Under the pieces are notes generated by a model. The model was not told where the DNA came from and made no database searches. It worked only from the letters and a program-made list of their open reading frames with translations. Of a stretch of 64,000 nt of DNA, positions 32,416 through 39,587 are shown piece after piece. A program made the position numbers and the translations under genes. The stretch's first letter is position 1. Each line of letters begins with the position of its first letter. This stretch comes from Shewanella algidipiscicola (GTDB taxonomy: Bacteria > Pseudomonadota > Gammaproteobacteria > Enterobacterales > Shewanellaceae). The stretch covers positions 124,001-188,000 of the forward strand of contig NZ_QPQT01000008.1 of the NCBI RefSeq assembly GCF_003605125.1, written 5' to 3'.

Positions 32416-33375
32416 TCACTCTGCATCGAGTTGTTCTGTGTTGTTTAGCTGTCCCGTTAACCATGCTTTCATGTCGGCAATAACTTTTTTCCGTTCATTT
32501 TGGCCAGCACCATTGCTAAATCCATGGTCGAGTTTTTCATAAGTGAGATAATCAATGTTTTTATTTCCGGCTTTTCGTAACGCCATCATCATTGCATCAA
32601 CAGCCTGCGGCGATACCGATAAGTCCATCCCCGCCTGAACGATAAGCAAAGGAGAATTTACTTTTTGAAGCACATCAAACTGGTCGATAGATAACATTTG
32701 ATGCCACCAACTATAACCATGCCCGCTCACCTCAAGATTCAACGATGGTTGACTGTTAAGTACATGCTCAGAAAACCCCTTAAAGCCTTCAATGCTATCT
32801 CTGGCCGCTGCGCGGTTTTCATACTCAGAAGTGATATTGTATAAAACGTCATCGATGAACCAACGACCACCACCATTAAAGGAGATCGTTGCATCTACAT
32901 CTTCATTGCTTGAGGCAAACAAATTGGCGACAAGCGCTCCTTCGCTCCCGCCGAGGACGATTAAATTACGGTATCGACGGTCCTTACGTACCCTATCGAT
33001 AACGGTATTGATGTCCGCAACACGTTGCTTTGGACTATCGTTTTGAAGATATTGAACCGGGCAATCTTTTCGCTCTGTATCTGGGCTGTAATTGAGCTTC
33101 TTGTCAATTCCGTATTTTTCGATGAGAAGAAGATCAGCTGTCGGCCAGACATCTTGGTAGTCACTGAATATCGACTCAATTTGTAAAACACTGTTGCAGC
33201 TAGAGCCTTGAAGAATAAGCAACAACACATCACTGGGAGACTTATCAGGCTGACCTAAAAGATAATAATTTATTTGAGAGCCATCGAGCCTAGCCACGGT
33301 CAAAGACTCAACATCTCTAGCATATGTATTAAGCGTAATAAACAGCAATATTATAGGTATAACTACGAACTTCAT
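32416..33375 (-). CDS. Predicted secreted alpha/beta hydrolase
   Basis: Probable periplasmic serine hydrolase or peptidase-like protein; substrate unknown. The 319 residues begin with a hydrophobic signal segment and a possible cleavage after NTYA. The nucleophile elbow is LGGSEGALVA (Ser near residue 145). The acid is probably the Asp in VQAGMDLSVSP and the base the His in YEKLDHGFSNG. An early Cys pair (SSC and DCP) could form a disulphide. It lies at the edge of the accessory region, with lower GC than the core genes, and may have been acquired. Confidence 0.75.
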   Translation of the reverse strand: MKFVVIPIILLFITLNTYARDVESLTVARLDGSQINYYLLGQPDKSPSDVLLLILQGSSCNSVLQIESIFSDYQDVWPTADLLLIEKYGIDKKLNYSPDTERKDCPVQYLQNDSPKQRVADINTVIDRVRKDRRYRNLIVLGGSEGALVANLFASSNEDVDATISFNGGGRWFIDDVLYNITSEYENRAAARDSIEGFKGFSEHVLNSQPSLNLEVSGHGYSWWHQMLSIDQFDVLQKVNSPLLIVQAGMDLSVSPQAVDAMMMALRKAGNKNIDYLTYEKLDHGFSNGAGQNERKKVIADMKAWLTGQLNNTEQLDAE

Positions 33376-33474
33376 TTAGTACCCCCAATGAGAGCAGATA
33401 ATCGCTGACTCAACAGTGAAACTGCACCGAGTAAGCCATTAACCGACTCGTTTGATTGACTTTATCTATTTTGA

Positions 33475-34017
33475 CTACACAGATTTTTCGTATGCTTTTG
33501 ATACCCAACCAATAACCTCAGCATCGACGTCAGATATGCTCTTTAGCTGTATTCTATGAGTACACATAGTACCAAATGGACCTGAATCCTCTAAGCGACC
33601 TTGAACCGCGATATCTTTGAGTTTCAAACCTAAATCTATTCTCGTTTTCGTTGCAGGTTTGATTAAGGCAAACTGTTTTTTTCTGATAAAACTGACACTT
33701 CCTTTTTTTGGCGTAATGACGATATCTTCACCTAACTTATTTATTTCTAAAAGAAGCATGTCATAAATTGGTTTAAGCAATGCTTTACCCTTATATTGCA
33801 TTGACACCAAATCATCGGGAGAGTCAGTTTTATCTCTGGATAAGGTGACAATAGTATTGGCAAATCCATGCGTCACACCATGCTTTGTTTTTAAAAAAGT
33901 GACCGCCGCCGAGTGCTTTTCAAGGTTTTCTTTTTTCAATATTTGAATCCATTCTTCTAGCTTTTTGCCAGTTTTCTCAGGCATATTTTCAATCATGGTT
34001 TGCAGTGCTTTATCCAT
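33475..34017 (-). CDS. DUF4287/DUF5655 domain-containing protein
   Basis: Function unknown. The 180 residues split into an N-terminal DUF4287-like helical part (MDKALQTMIENMPEKTGKKL, KTKHGVTHGFANTIVTL) and a C-terminal DUF5655-like part (GKALLKPIYDMLLLEINKLG, RKKQFALIKPATKTRIDLGL, MCTHRIQLKSISDVDAEVIG). DUF5655 is a predicted transport- or nucleic-acid-associated domain without established activity. The ATG at 34015-34017 follows AGGTGG; a GTG three codons upstream is possible. Just upstream is ATTACGCCGCATTAAGGCA, which looks like half of an attC end, so the gene may once have been a cassette. Confidence 0.82.
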   Translation of the reverse strand: MDKALQTMIENMPEKTGKKLEEWIQILKKENLEKHSAAVTFLKTKHGVTHGFANTIVTLSRDKTDSPDDLVSMQYKGKALLKPIYDMLLLEINKLGEDIVITPKKGSVSFIRKKQFALIKPATKTRIDLGLKLKDIAVQGRLEDSGPFGTMCTHRIQLKSISDVDAEVIGWVSKAYEKSV

Positions 34018-34309
34018 ATACTCCACCTTTCAATTCAAAATATTACGCCGCATTAAGGCATAAAAACGCTACCACTAAACCTAAACCATTGCGCCATAAA
34101 CACAAGCCAATCATGGTTAATTCTGAGTATGTTTTGGCACAAAAGTAAGCAGGCAGCTAAGTGAAGTCTTAGTGTATTCAGATCAAGGAAGCCAGTACAC
34201 GAGTCACTCCGCCAATCACTACCCAAACAAAGTAAAAAAAATGCCATACCCTCACTGCAAGGCCAACACACTTCGGGGCATAAGTGAGTCAGCGCAGGCT
34301 CGCTGACTC

Positions 34310-34575
34310 AAAGATGGACAAAAGTATCTTGGCCTTCGAATGAAGGTGTTGGCATTTTTGTGGTTTAACATTTGGCTGAGTTAGTGTTGGTAGAGTGTCT
34401 TTGAAATTTGTATCTTCACTGTTATCAATCGCCTGTCCGGCAGGGAGTGTGCAGATACTGCTGCTACACGCCGTGAATCCATCCGTGGAGGCTCGACGAT
34501 GGCATCCCTGCCATCAACGTCCGCAGCCGCATCTACACTGGGTTATTCTGTCTCTTCGATTTTGCTTCATTTCGT
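34310..34575 (-). repeat. Hairpin-forming interspersed repeat, inverted copy
   Basis: Read on the minus strand this matches the two repeats at 40.1-40.7 kb: it begins near ATCGAAGAG, has outer arms around 34448-34538, an inner GATGGCAGGGATGCCATC hairpin, then CGGATGGATTCACGGCG and GTGAAGATAC. Similarity continues to about 34310 (CACCTTCATTCGAAGGCC). The copy is diverged and lies head-on against the integrase remnant. No coding ORF fits. Confidence 0.7.
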
Positions 34576-34600
34576 GCGAGTAGCTAGTTAAAAAGCTAAC

Positions 34601-34882
34601 TCGGTTTTGGACAAAGGCGGCATCCAGAAAGCACTAAAAAAAGTGATTACTGAGTGCAATATTCATAAATCTATCAGCACGCATAATCTACGCCACAGCT
34701 ATGCCACTCACTTGCTAGAACAAGGATTAGATCTGCGCTCTGTTCAAAGTCTGCTCGGCCATAACAGCCTAAATACTACTGCACGCTATACACGACTTAC
34801 CCAGATCACTCGCAAGAACACGGTCAAAGCAATTAACCTGCTGACGGATGGTTTAGCGCTGAAATGGGAGTGTGGCGTATGA
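34601..34882 (+). pseudogene. Tyrosine recombinase/integrase, C-terminal fragment
   Basis: About 90 residues of the catalytic C-terminus of a phage-type integrase. The second Arg box is [15 protein letters not shown], the His/Trp box [16 protein letters not shown], with the tyrosine in TARYTRL. The N-terminal two thirds, including the first catalytic Arg, are missing; upstream sequence switches into an unrelated repeat. The stop TGA overlaps the transposase ATG (34879), so the two genes were translationally coupled before decay. Confidence 0.85.
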
Positions 34883-35983
34883 AGTTCGTCGATATTTTAC
34901 ATGCTCATCTTGATGCGTTTAATCAGACATACGAGCAACAGATAACAACCGCGATGCGACAAGCCATTTATTCGATGCTCAGCTGCCGCACCAATACTGA
35001 ACGCACGAGTCATAGGGCATGTCAGAGTTGTACTCATACCACTGATTATCCACTCTCATGTGGTCACCGGAGCTGCCCTCAATGCCAGCACAACACCACG
35101 GCAGATTGGCTAGCTAAACAACAAACTAAGTTATTGCCCGTTGAGTATTACATGGTGACGTTCACTTTACCTTTTGAGCTTCGAATCATTGCAAAACATC
35201 AACCTGAGTTGCTCTATCAAGCTATGTTTTCAGTTGCGGCCAGTGTACTTAAAGACTTTGCACACAACTCAAAATCACTTGGCGGAGAGATAGGTTTCAC
35301 GGGAGTACTGCATACCCACAGCAGACGCCGAGACTACCATCCGCATCTTAACTTCATCATTCCCGCAGGAAGCTTCAACAAAGGCAAAAAGCAGTGGCAA
35401 AAAGCAGTGGCAAAAAAGCAGAGGTAAATATCTGTTCAACGCCTTTAATCTCGCCACGGTGTGGCGAGCAAGATTGCTGGAATACCTGACAAATAAGCTA
35501 GATATCACACTGTCAGCAGTTACCCCAAAGAAGTGGGTGGTAGATTGCCAGCATGTTGGCAAAGGCTTACCTGCACTGAAGTACTTATCAAGATACCTCT
35601 ATCGCGGTGTATTGCCTGATAAAAATATCATCAGTAATATCGATGGGCACGTCAGCTTCGAGTATCTAGACAGCCAAACTCAAACCAATAAAGTGCGTAC
35701 CTTACCCGCGATAGAGTTCCTATGGTTAGTGCTTCAGCATGTTTTGCCCAAAGGGTTACGCCGAGTACGAGATTATGGATTACTTAGCGGGAATTGCAGC
35801 AAACTGAGGCAACAAATACAGTTGATGATCGTTGTCGCAGGGGCGGTATTTCCCCTAGTCGAAGAGGCAAAACGCATTGCGGCAATACGGCCTTGTTCTT
35901 GCTGCCAGCAGCCGATGACATTTATGGGCGTACATGGAAAAAAGCAGGGGCGACTGACAAGCTTTCATAGCCAGAGCACTTAG
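34879..35983 (+). pseudogene. IS91-like HUH transposase, frameshifted by 13-bp duplication
   Basis: The first frame (34879-35427) has an N-terminal zinc cluster CQSCTHTT...CGHRSCPQC, the strand VEYYMVTFTLP, and the HUH-like HPHLNFIIPAG. It then runs to a stop. The second frame carries ATVWRARLLEYLTNKL, the YxxxY-type segment ALKYLSRYLYRG and a C-terminal CSCCQQPM cluster, ending TAG at 35981. Two exact copies of CAAAAAGCAGTGG sit at 35385-35397 and 35398-35410. Removing one joins the frames (GKKQWQKSRGKYLFNAFNL) into a 363-residue protein of family length. Confidence 0.88.
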
Positions 35984-36291
35984 CAATCTAACGCTACTGT
36001 TTAAGCGGTAAGATAACAGGATTTTGAAATTTTAGATCTCTAGAAGTGAAACGCAGGAGGTGATTAAGCTTTTGAAACTATAGACTTACTTATTGGCTGT
36101 CGGTGCTAAGGGATAGCTATGGCTAGCCAAAAGTGTAAATTAAGCTCCCCGACCTAAACCAGCGTGAGATCTCACGCCGCTATTTACTATATAAAGGTAT
36201 CACTTCCTACAAACCCGGGCTTGTTCAACACTCGGGATAAGGACGCGGCTACGCGCGGCCTATCCTTATTAGTTAGGCTTAGACTTAAGCT
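35984..36291. other. Junction region between IS remnant and cassette array
   Basis: About 308 bases without a gene. At 35986-36010 the sequence ATCTAACGCTACTGTTTAAG resembles the outer arm of the attC sites further right, but no matching second arm follows, so it may be a truncated attC. A perfect 16-bp palindrome GCGTGAGATCTCACGC lies at 36162-36177. A hairpin around GGATAAGG...CCTATCC is followed by AGTTAGGC near 36,270, possibly the outer box of a damaged attC belonging to the 36292 gene. Confidence 0.4.
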
Positions 36292-36603
36292 TTATAAGTC
36301 ATTTAGATTAAAACCTGTATTAACCGCACAGCGCTCGATACTGTCCAAATAGTTTACTAACGCAGAGTTCTTCTCATACACAATCTGCGCATAGTCTTTA
36401 GGCGGAATATGGTCAATATAGTCTGTCGACAACATTACATCTTCAGACCAAGTATTAGAATGAATATGATCTCGTCCGATATATATTGCAGCAATGATTT
36501 GCATTTGTACCTTAGGGGTAAGCTGTCCCATGAAAGCGCTAGCTTGTTGAAGAGTTAGCGGAGCAGTGCTTTTTAAAGTATTTATCGCGTTATAAATTGG
36601 CAT
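36292..36603 (-). CDS. Cassette-borne small protein, DUF3775-like
   Basis: 103 residues, function unknown. The central segment QMQIIAAIYIGRDHIHSNTW and the C-terminal YLDSIERC resemble the DUF3775 pattern (a hydrophobic I-GR motif followed by an acidic/Trp segment). That assignment is by memory of the family and is tentative. The frame is open 18 codons upstream, but ATG at 36601-36603 (MPIYNAINTLKS) follows AAGGA. It is the leftmost gene of the array; its own attC to the left appears damaged. Confidence 0.6.
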   Translation of the reverse strand: MPIYNAINTLKSTAPLTLQQASAFMGQLTPKVQMQIIAAIYIGRDHIHSNTWSEDVMLSTDYIDHIPPKDYAQIVYEKNSALVNYLDSIERCAVNTGFNLNDL

Positions 36604-36701
36604 TGGTGTTCCTTTATGTGTTTTATATATCCACCAACACACATATGGGCTATTCAACTAATATTCAAGGGGTTATGCCCAAATTCATCCAAAGGTGTGA
36701 A

Positions 36702-36827
36702 ACCTAACGCCCGCTTAAGGGGCAGACAACGCTACTACCAACTTTCCGCATAACACCGTAACCACAAAAACCAACGCATAGTAAAAATGCCACGCGTTGG
36801 CTGTCCCTCTTGAAGCGTTTGTTAGGT
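36702..36827 (-). other. attC site A (126 bp)
   Basis: Outer boxes ACCTAAC (36702-36708) and GTTAGGT (36821-36827) are exact complements. Inner arms GCCCGCTTAAGGGGCAGACA and TGTCCCTCTTGAAGC pair imperfectly, with CAACGC/GCGTTG inside and a ~65-base variable loop. It closely resembles Vibrio VCR ends. It follows the TIGR02450-like gene. Confidence 0.92.
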
Positions 36828-36845
36828 GTATTGCCCAAATGCCGA

Positions 36846-37061
36846 TTATGTCCAACCTTGAGACCACTTTTGTTCATTTTTTAGCTCTAGCCAATCAATG
36901 GAATATTCATTTTTGGAAAGAACAGATTCTAACTTACACAAAGTTACCGAACCGTCCTCTTCATACTCAACTTCTGACACCAAAAAGTGTTTCTCTCGAT
37001 TTATCGGTTTTACAGCTGTCCATTTGCTATTGCGCAATTTTACCGGATTAATCTGATTCAT
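36846..37061 (-). CDS. TIGR02450-like small tryptophan-rich cassette protein
   Basis: 71 residues of unknown function resembling the TIGR02450 family. Recognisable segments are MNQINPVKLRNSKWTAVKP, EKHFLVSEVEYEEDGSV, LSKNEYSIDWLELKN and a C-terminal WSQGW. The ATG at 37059-37061 follows GGAG; an in-frame ATG four codons earlier lacks a ribosome site. Members of this family occur in Vibrio cassette arrays and also in chromosomal single copies. It lies between attC A and attC B. Confidence 0.82.
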   Translation of the reverse strand: MNQINPVKLRNSKWTAVKPINREKHFLVSEVEYEEDGSVTLCKLESVLSKNEYSIDWLELKNEQKWSQGWT

Positions 37062-37159
37062 TTTCAACTCCATAACATTATGAATTCATTTTGGATAATT
37101 CATTATTTTACGGACATTTTGAAAAATAAGTTCAATTGATGGCTGCGTTACTAAAGAAC

Positions 37160-37282
37160 ACCTAACGCCTTGTTAAGTAGCAGCTAACTACCACGATACT
37201 CAAACAAAGCCACCGTAATCTCTAAACTCAACCAAACCAAAATCGCCAACTGTTAGCTGTCTGCTTGAACAATTTGTTATGT
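37160..37282 (-). other. attC site B (123 bp)
   Basis: Outer boxes ACCTAAC (37160-37166) and GTTATGT (37276-37282). Arms GCCTTGTTAAGTAGCAGCTAAC and GTTAGCTGTCTGCTTGAAC pair imperfectly. The right box overlaps the stop codon of the next gene (37277-37279), typical for compact cassettes. Confidence 0.88.
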
Positions 37283-37564
37283 GTGTTTTTCAAACTTAGC
37301 GATATGACGTTTATACTTTTTCTCACGCCACCACCAGATTACGAAACTAAGAGGAAAGGCACCAACCGATGCCCAAAAGCCACTGATTAATATATCGATA
37401 GTTTGAACCCAACTCCAAGCTACTTCTGATATAAATATAGGATCAATGCTCTGACCTATCATCACACCCAAAATAGCAGGAAATGACATACAAACAGCAA
37501 ATCTAAAACACCCTTTTTCTCGTTCGAATTTCCACTTAGAAAATTCGTCATCCGGATCTTTCAT
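37277..37564 (-). CDS. Cassette-borne membrane protein, unknown function
   Basis: 95 residues with a charged N-terminus (MKDPDDEFSKWKFEREKG). Two hydrophobic segments follow: about 21-41 (FRFAVCMSFPAILGVMIGQS) and about 60-83 (DILISGFWASVGAFPLSFVI). It ends in a basic Trp/Lys tail (WWWREKKYKRH). ATG at 37562-37564 follows GGAGG; the ATG four codons upstream has no ribosome site. The family is not recognised. Small two-helix membrane proteins are common in integron cassettes. Confidence 0.75.
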   Translation of the reverse strand: MKDPDDEFSKWKFEREKGCFRFAVCMSFPAILGVMIGQSIDPIFISEVAWSWVQTIDILISGFWASVGAFPLSFVIWWWREKKYKRHIAKFEKHT

Positions 37565-37594
37565 CAACTCCTCCATAAGTTAATTACCACAAAC

Positions 37595-37695
37595 ACATAA
37601 CGCCTCGTTAAGAGGCAAATAATATGTTGGCTAAAATAAGCGACGCAGGAGCAAAAGCCAACTGTTATTTGTCCTGCTTTAACGACTTGTTAGTT
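37595..37695 (-). other. attC site C (101 bp)
   Basis: Boxes ACATAAC (37595-37601) and GTTAGTT (37689-37695). Arms GCCTCGTTAAGAGGCAAATAA and TTATTTGTCCTGCTTTAAC pair, with GTTGGC/GCCAAC inside. It overlaps the stop of the next gene. Confidence 0.88.
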
Positions 37696-37932
37696 GTTGA
37701 TTACACTAGACTTATTTTTAGCACTTGTAAGATAATTAGCACCAATTGAACCAATATAAAATAACACCCCAAAGACACTAATATCAATTAGTAGTTTTTG
37801 AATATCAAAAGCATCTGAAAATAAAGAATACTCAAAAGCGAATAAATAAAATATACCCTTTGATCCAAAATACGCAGTTAAAAAGGGGATTAAAAAGTTA
37901 AGTAAGGATTTGTTTGATTGATTAATTTCCAT
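37690..37932 (-). CDS. Cassette-borne small membrane protein, unknown function
   Basis: 80 residues, AT-rich, with two predicted membrane segments (about 10-32, SLLNFLIPFLTAYFGSKGIF, and 45-68, LLIDISVFGVLFYIGSIGAN) and a polar Lys/Ser tail. ATG at 37930-37932 has GGAG eight bases upstream; the ATG two codons earlier is too close to it. Family not recognised. It lies between attC C and attC D. Confidence 0.7.
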   Translation of the reverse strand: MEINQSNKSLLNFLIPFLTAYFGSKGIFYLFAFEYSLFSDAFDIQKLLIDISVFGVLFYIGSIGANYLTSAKNKSSVINN

Positions 37933-37977
37933 ATTCATATCTCCATTATTGATTTAATTAACTCTGCTAGAAAAAAC

Positions 37978-38076
37978 AGCTAACGCCACCTTAAGCGGCA
38001 AAAAATTGTTTGCTAAAATGTTGAACGAAGTGAAAACAGCAAACTGTTTTTTGTCCGTTTGAAGGTCTTGTTATAT
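37978..38076 (-). other. attC site D (99 bp)
   Basis: Boxes AGCTAAC (37978-37984) and GTTATAT (38070-38076). Arms GCCACCTTAAGCGGCAAAAA and TTTTTTGTCCGTTTGAAGG pair imperfectly. The middle TTTGCTAAAATGTTGAACG resembles that of attC E, showing recent common ancestry. Confidence 0.9.
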
Positions 38077-38082
38077 GCCGTA

Positions 38083-38493
38083 TTATGCTAAGATATCAAC
38101 CTTCCCATTTAACTGTTTACCGTCAAGATCTTTAAATTTATTTAAAACACCTGATAAAAAGTCAGTATTCTCACCAATGCTTTTTTTAAAATCTATGGAT
38201 TTTTCAACTTGCCCAATTAAGTCTACTTTGATTTTACCTATTTTTTCGGGATCATTATTATATTGTTCAAGTACATTTAATGGTATAAATGGCACTACAT
38301 CAAGTAAAGCACTTTCCCCTGATTTAATTAATGTATTAATTTCATCAATTGATATGTTTCTCATATCAATCTTTGTAGGTTGTGAATTATTTTGGTTTAT
38401 GTTTTTTTCTACAGCAATAGATTCAGTCGGCATTTTATTGCCGCTAGCTGCTGTCGTAATGGAATAGTTTTGCCCTACATTTAAAATATTCAT
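38083..38493 (-). CDS. Cassette-borne hydrophilic protein, unknown function
   Basis: 136 residues with no signal peptide or membrane helix. A polar N-terminus (MNILNVGQNYSITTAASG, then Asn/Glu-rich) precedes a helical part beginning NISIDEINTLIKSGES. It ends KVDLIGQVEKSIDFKKSIGE then FLSGVLNKFKDLDG. AGGA lies seven bases before the ATG. The layout and several C-terminal residues resemble the protein at 39147-39587, suggesting one family. Function is unknown; a secreted or partner-binding role is speculation. Confidence 0.78.
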   Translation of the reverse strand: MNILNVGQNYSITTAASGNKMPTESIAVEKNINQNNSQPTKIDMRNISIDEINTLIKSGESALLDVVPFIPLNVLEQYNNDPEKIGKIKVDLIGQVEKSIDFKKSIGENTDFLSGVLNKFKDLDGKQLNGKVDILA

Positions 38494-38578
38494 ATTAATT
38501 CCTCATGTATTAATAGATATTTGATATTAATGCAAAAGGTGCACCATGTTAGATATTATACTAATGACTATTTTAGGC

Positions 38579-38677
38579 ATATAACGCCGCTATAAGCGGC
38601 TTGTAATTGTTGGCTAAAATGTTGAACGGAGTGAAAACAGCCAACTGTTACAAGTCCGTTTGATTGCCTTGTTATGC
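38579..38677 (-). other. attC site E (99 bp)
   Basis: Boxes ATATAAC (38579-38585) and GTTATGC (38671-38677). Arms GCCGCTATAAGCGGCTTGTAA and TTACAAGTCCGTTTGATTG, with GTTGGC/GCCAAC inside. The core is nearly identical to attC D. Confidence 0.92.
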
Positions 38678-38708
38678 GTAAAGTTGTTATGACTACAAAC
38701 AACGCAAT

Positions 38709-38816
38709 TTATATAAGCTTTCGTGGCAGCCCTACCGTAGAAGCAAAAAACACCCACGCAGTGCGACACACCAAGCCTTGAATTTTGAGCCACTCAAATA
38801 GAGTGACGTTTTTCAC
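38709..38816 (-). CDS. Possible 35-residue ORF in an otherwise ORF-less cassette
   Basis: The 288-base cassette between attC E and attC F has no minus-strand ATG ORF. A GTG at 38814-38816, weakly preceded by AAGGTAGG, opens a 35-codon frame with peptide MKNVTLFEWLKIQGLVCRTA then WVFFASTVGLPRKLI. It is hydrophobic and Leu/Val/Phe-rich. A 30-codon plus-strand ATG frame (from 38689) also exists. Neither is convincing; the cassette may encode an RNA or nothing. Confidence 0.3.
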   Translation of the reverse strand: MKNVTLFEWLKIQGLVCRTAWVFFASTVGLPRKLI

Positions 38817-38965
38817 CAAGCCTACCTTGGCGAAAAACTGTTTAGCTAAAAGCTGAAACAAAATATTTAGCACTCAAGTTACCAAACTAAAGACAAGGCA
38901 ACAAACGCGATAATCTTTATAAAGTGCCGACAGTCAAAAACAATTTACACTGAATTCGCGCTGAC

Positions 38966-39068
38966 GCATAACGCCTAAATAACAGGAAAATTGAGTTGGA
39001 CGCTTTTTTGCGGTTCTTTGCAAAAAATCGGCAAACTCTATTTTTCCTAGTTTATTTTCTTGTTATGT
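38966..39068 (-). other. attC site F (103 bp), rightmost
   Basis: Boxes GCATAAC (38966-38972) and GTTATGT (39062-39068). The arms GGAAAATTGAGTTGG and CTCTATTTTTCC pair imperfectly. It is the rightmost and most AT-rich attC. No attI or integrase was found to the right. Confidence 0.82.
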
Positions 39069-39146
39069 GTGTCTAGCAGAACACTCACAACACTGTTGGC
39101 ACAAATTTCGCTTGATAATTGAAAACTTATTATTTTAGAGGCTAAA

Positions 39147-39587
39147 ATGCAAATTACCAGTACTACTTATATGACTCCGGCAAAAGAAGCATATAAAACC
39201 GGCAATTCTTTGCCGGACAATAAAACCCAAAGTGCTATGGTTGCGCAAGAAGTATCCTCTATACATGAATTAGCCCAATATATAGACCCAAGTAATATGT
39301 CTCGAAATGAAGCTGCCATATTATCTGGTGCATTATTTCCCGATGAACCTAGTGCGACTTTTGGTGCACAAGCCATTATACTAGTAAATGATAATGGTAC
39401 ACTACGGAATGCAACTAAATCAGACGCAATCATGAATGAAAAATTTGATATGTTCGAGTCGATAAAAGGGCAAATGGAATTTAATCAGCAACGTGGTATA
39501 TCAAATGACAACTTAGAGCTTGCTCAAGATTATTTACATAAATTGCAAATAGCAAAAACCTCTCCGTCAGTTAACATATACACATAA
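39147..39587 (+). CDS. Hydrophilic protein, unknown function, antisense to the array
   Basis: 146 residues, no signal or membrane segment. It begins MQITSTTYMTPAKEAYKTGN, has a mid section NMSRNEAAILSGALFPDEPS, and ends with KFDMFESIKGQMEFNQQRGI then LAQDYLHKLQIA. AGAGG precedes the ATG. Compared with the cassette protein at 38083-38493, both start M-(N/Q)-I, have an N-(I/M)-S segment before the helical part, and share a K-(V/F)-D-(L/M)...(D/E)-F spacing followed by a final helix. It lies just beyond attC F in the opposite direction, with a possible terminator at 39604-39622. Confidence 0.75.
   Translation: MQITSTTYMTPAKEAYKTGNSLPDNKTQSAMVAQEVSSIHELAQYIDPSNMSRNEAAILSGALFPDEPSATFGAQAIILVNDNGTLRNATKSDAIMNEKFDMFESIKGQMEFNQQRGISNDNLELAQDYLHKLQIAKTSPSVNIYT

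Larger units (their letters stand above)
34601..35985 (+). mobile_element. Decayed IS91-family-like element (integrase fragment + broken transposase)
   Basis: An HUH-transposase gene preceded by the 3' end of a tyrosine-integrase gene overlapping it by ATGA, an arrangement seen in some IS91-group elements. The left end is lost at a junction with the repeat at about 34,590. The right end is not defined. The copy is not autonomous, because the integrase lacks its N-terminus and the transposase is frameshifted. Confidence 0.72.
36292..39068 (-). mobile_element. Integron gene-cassette array without integrase (CALIN-type), six attC sites
   Basis: Six complete attC sites (36702, 37160, 37595, 37978, 38579, 38966) alternate with short minus-strand genes whose stops lie against, or overlap by a few bases, the following attC. 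Read on the minus strand each attC begins (R'') with AACAA-type sequence and ends (R') in GCGTTAG or GCGTTAT, the order seen in VCR and class 1 cassettes. Array and genes therefore share the minus direction. No intI is present in the window, and no attI was recognised to the right. Clusters of attC lacking an integrase are known as CALINs; sedentary arrays occur in Vibrio and Shewanella. Confidence 0.88.

Noticed and set aside
34395..34583. 62-residue plus-strand ORF within the repeat
   Set aside because: It lies inside the hairpin-forming repeat, has no ribosome site, and its frame is not kept in the other repeat copies.
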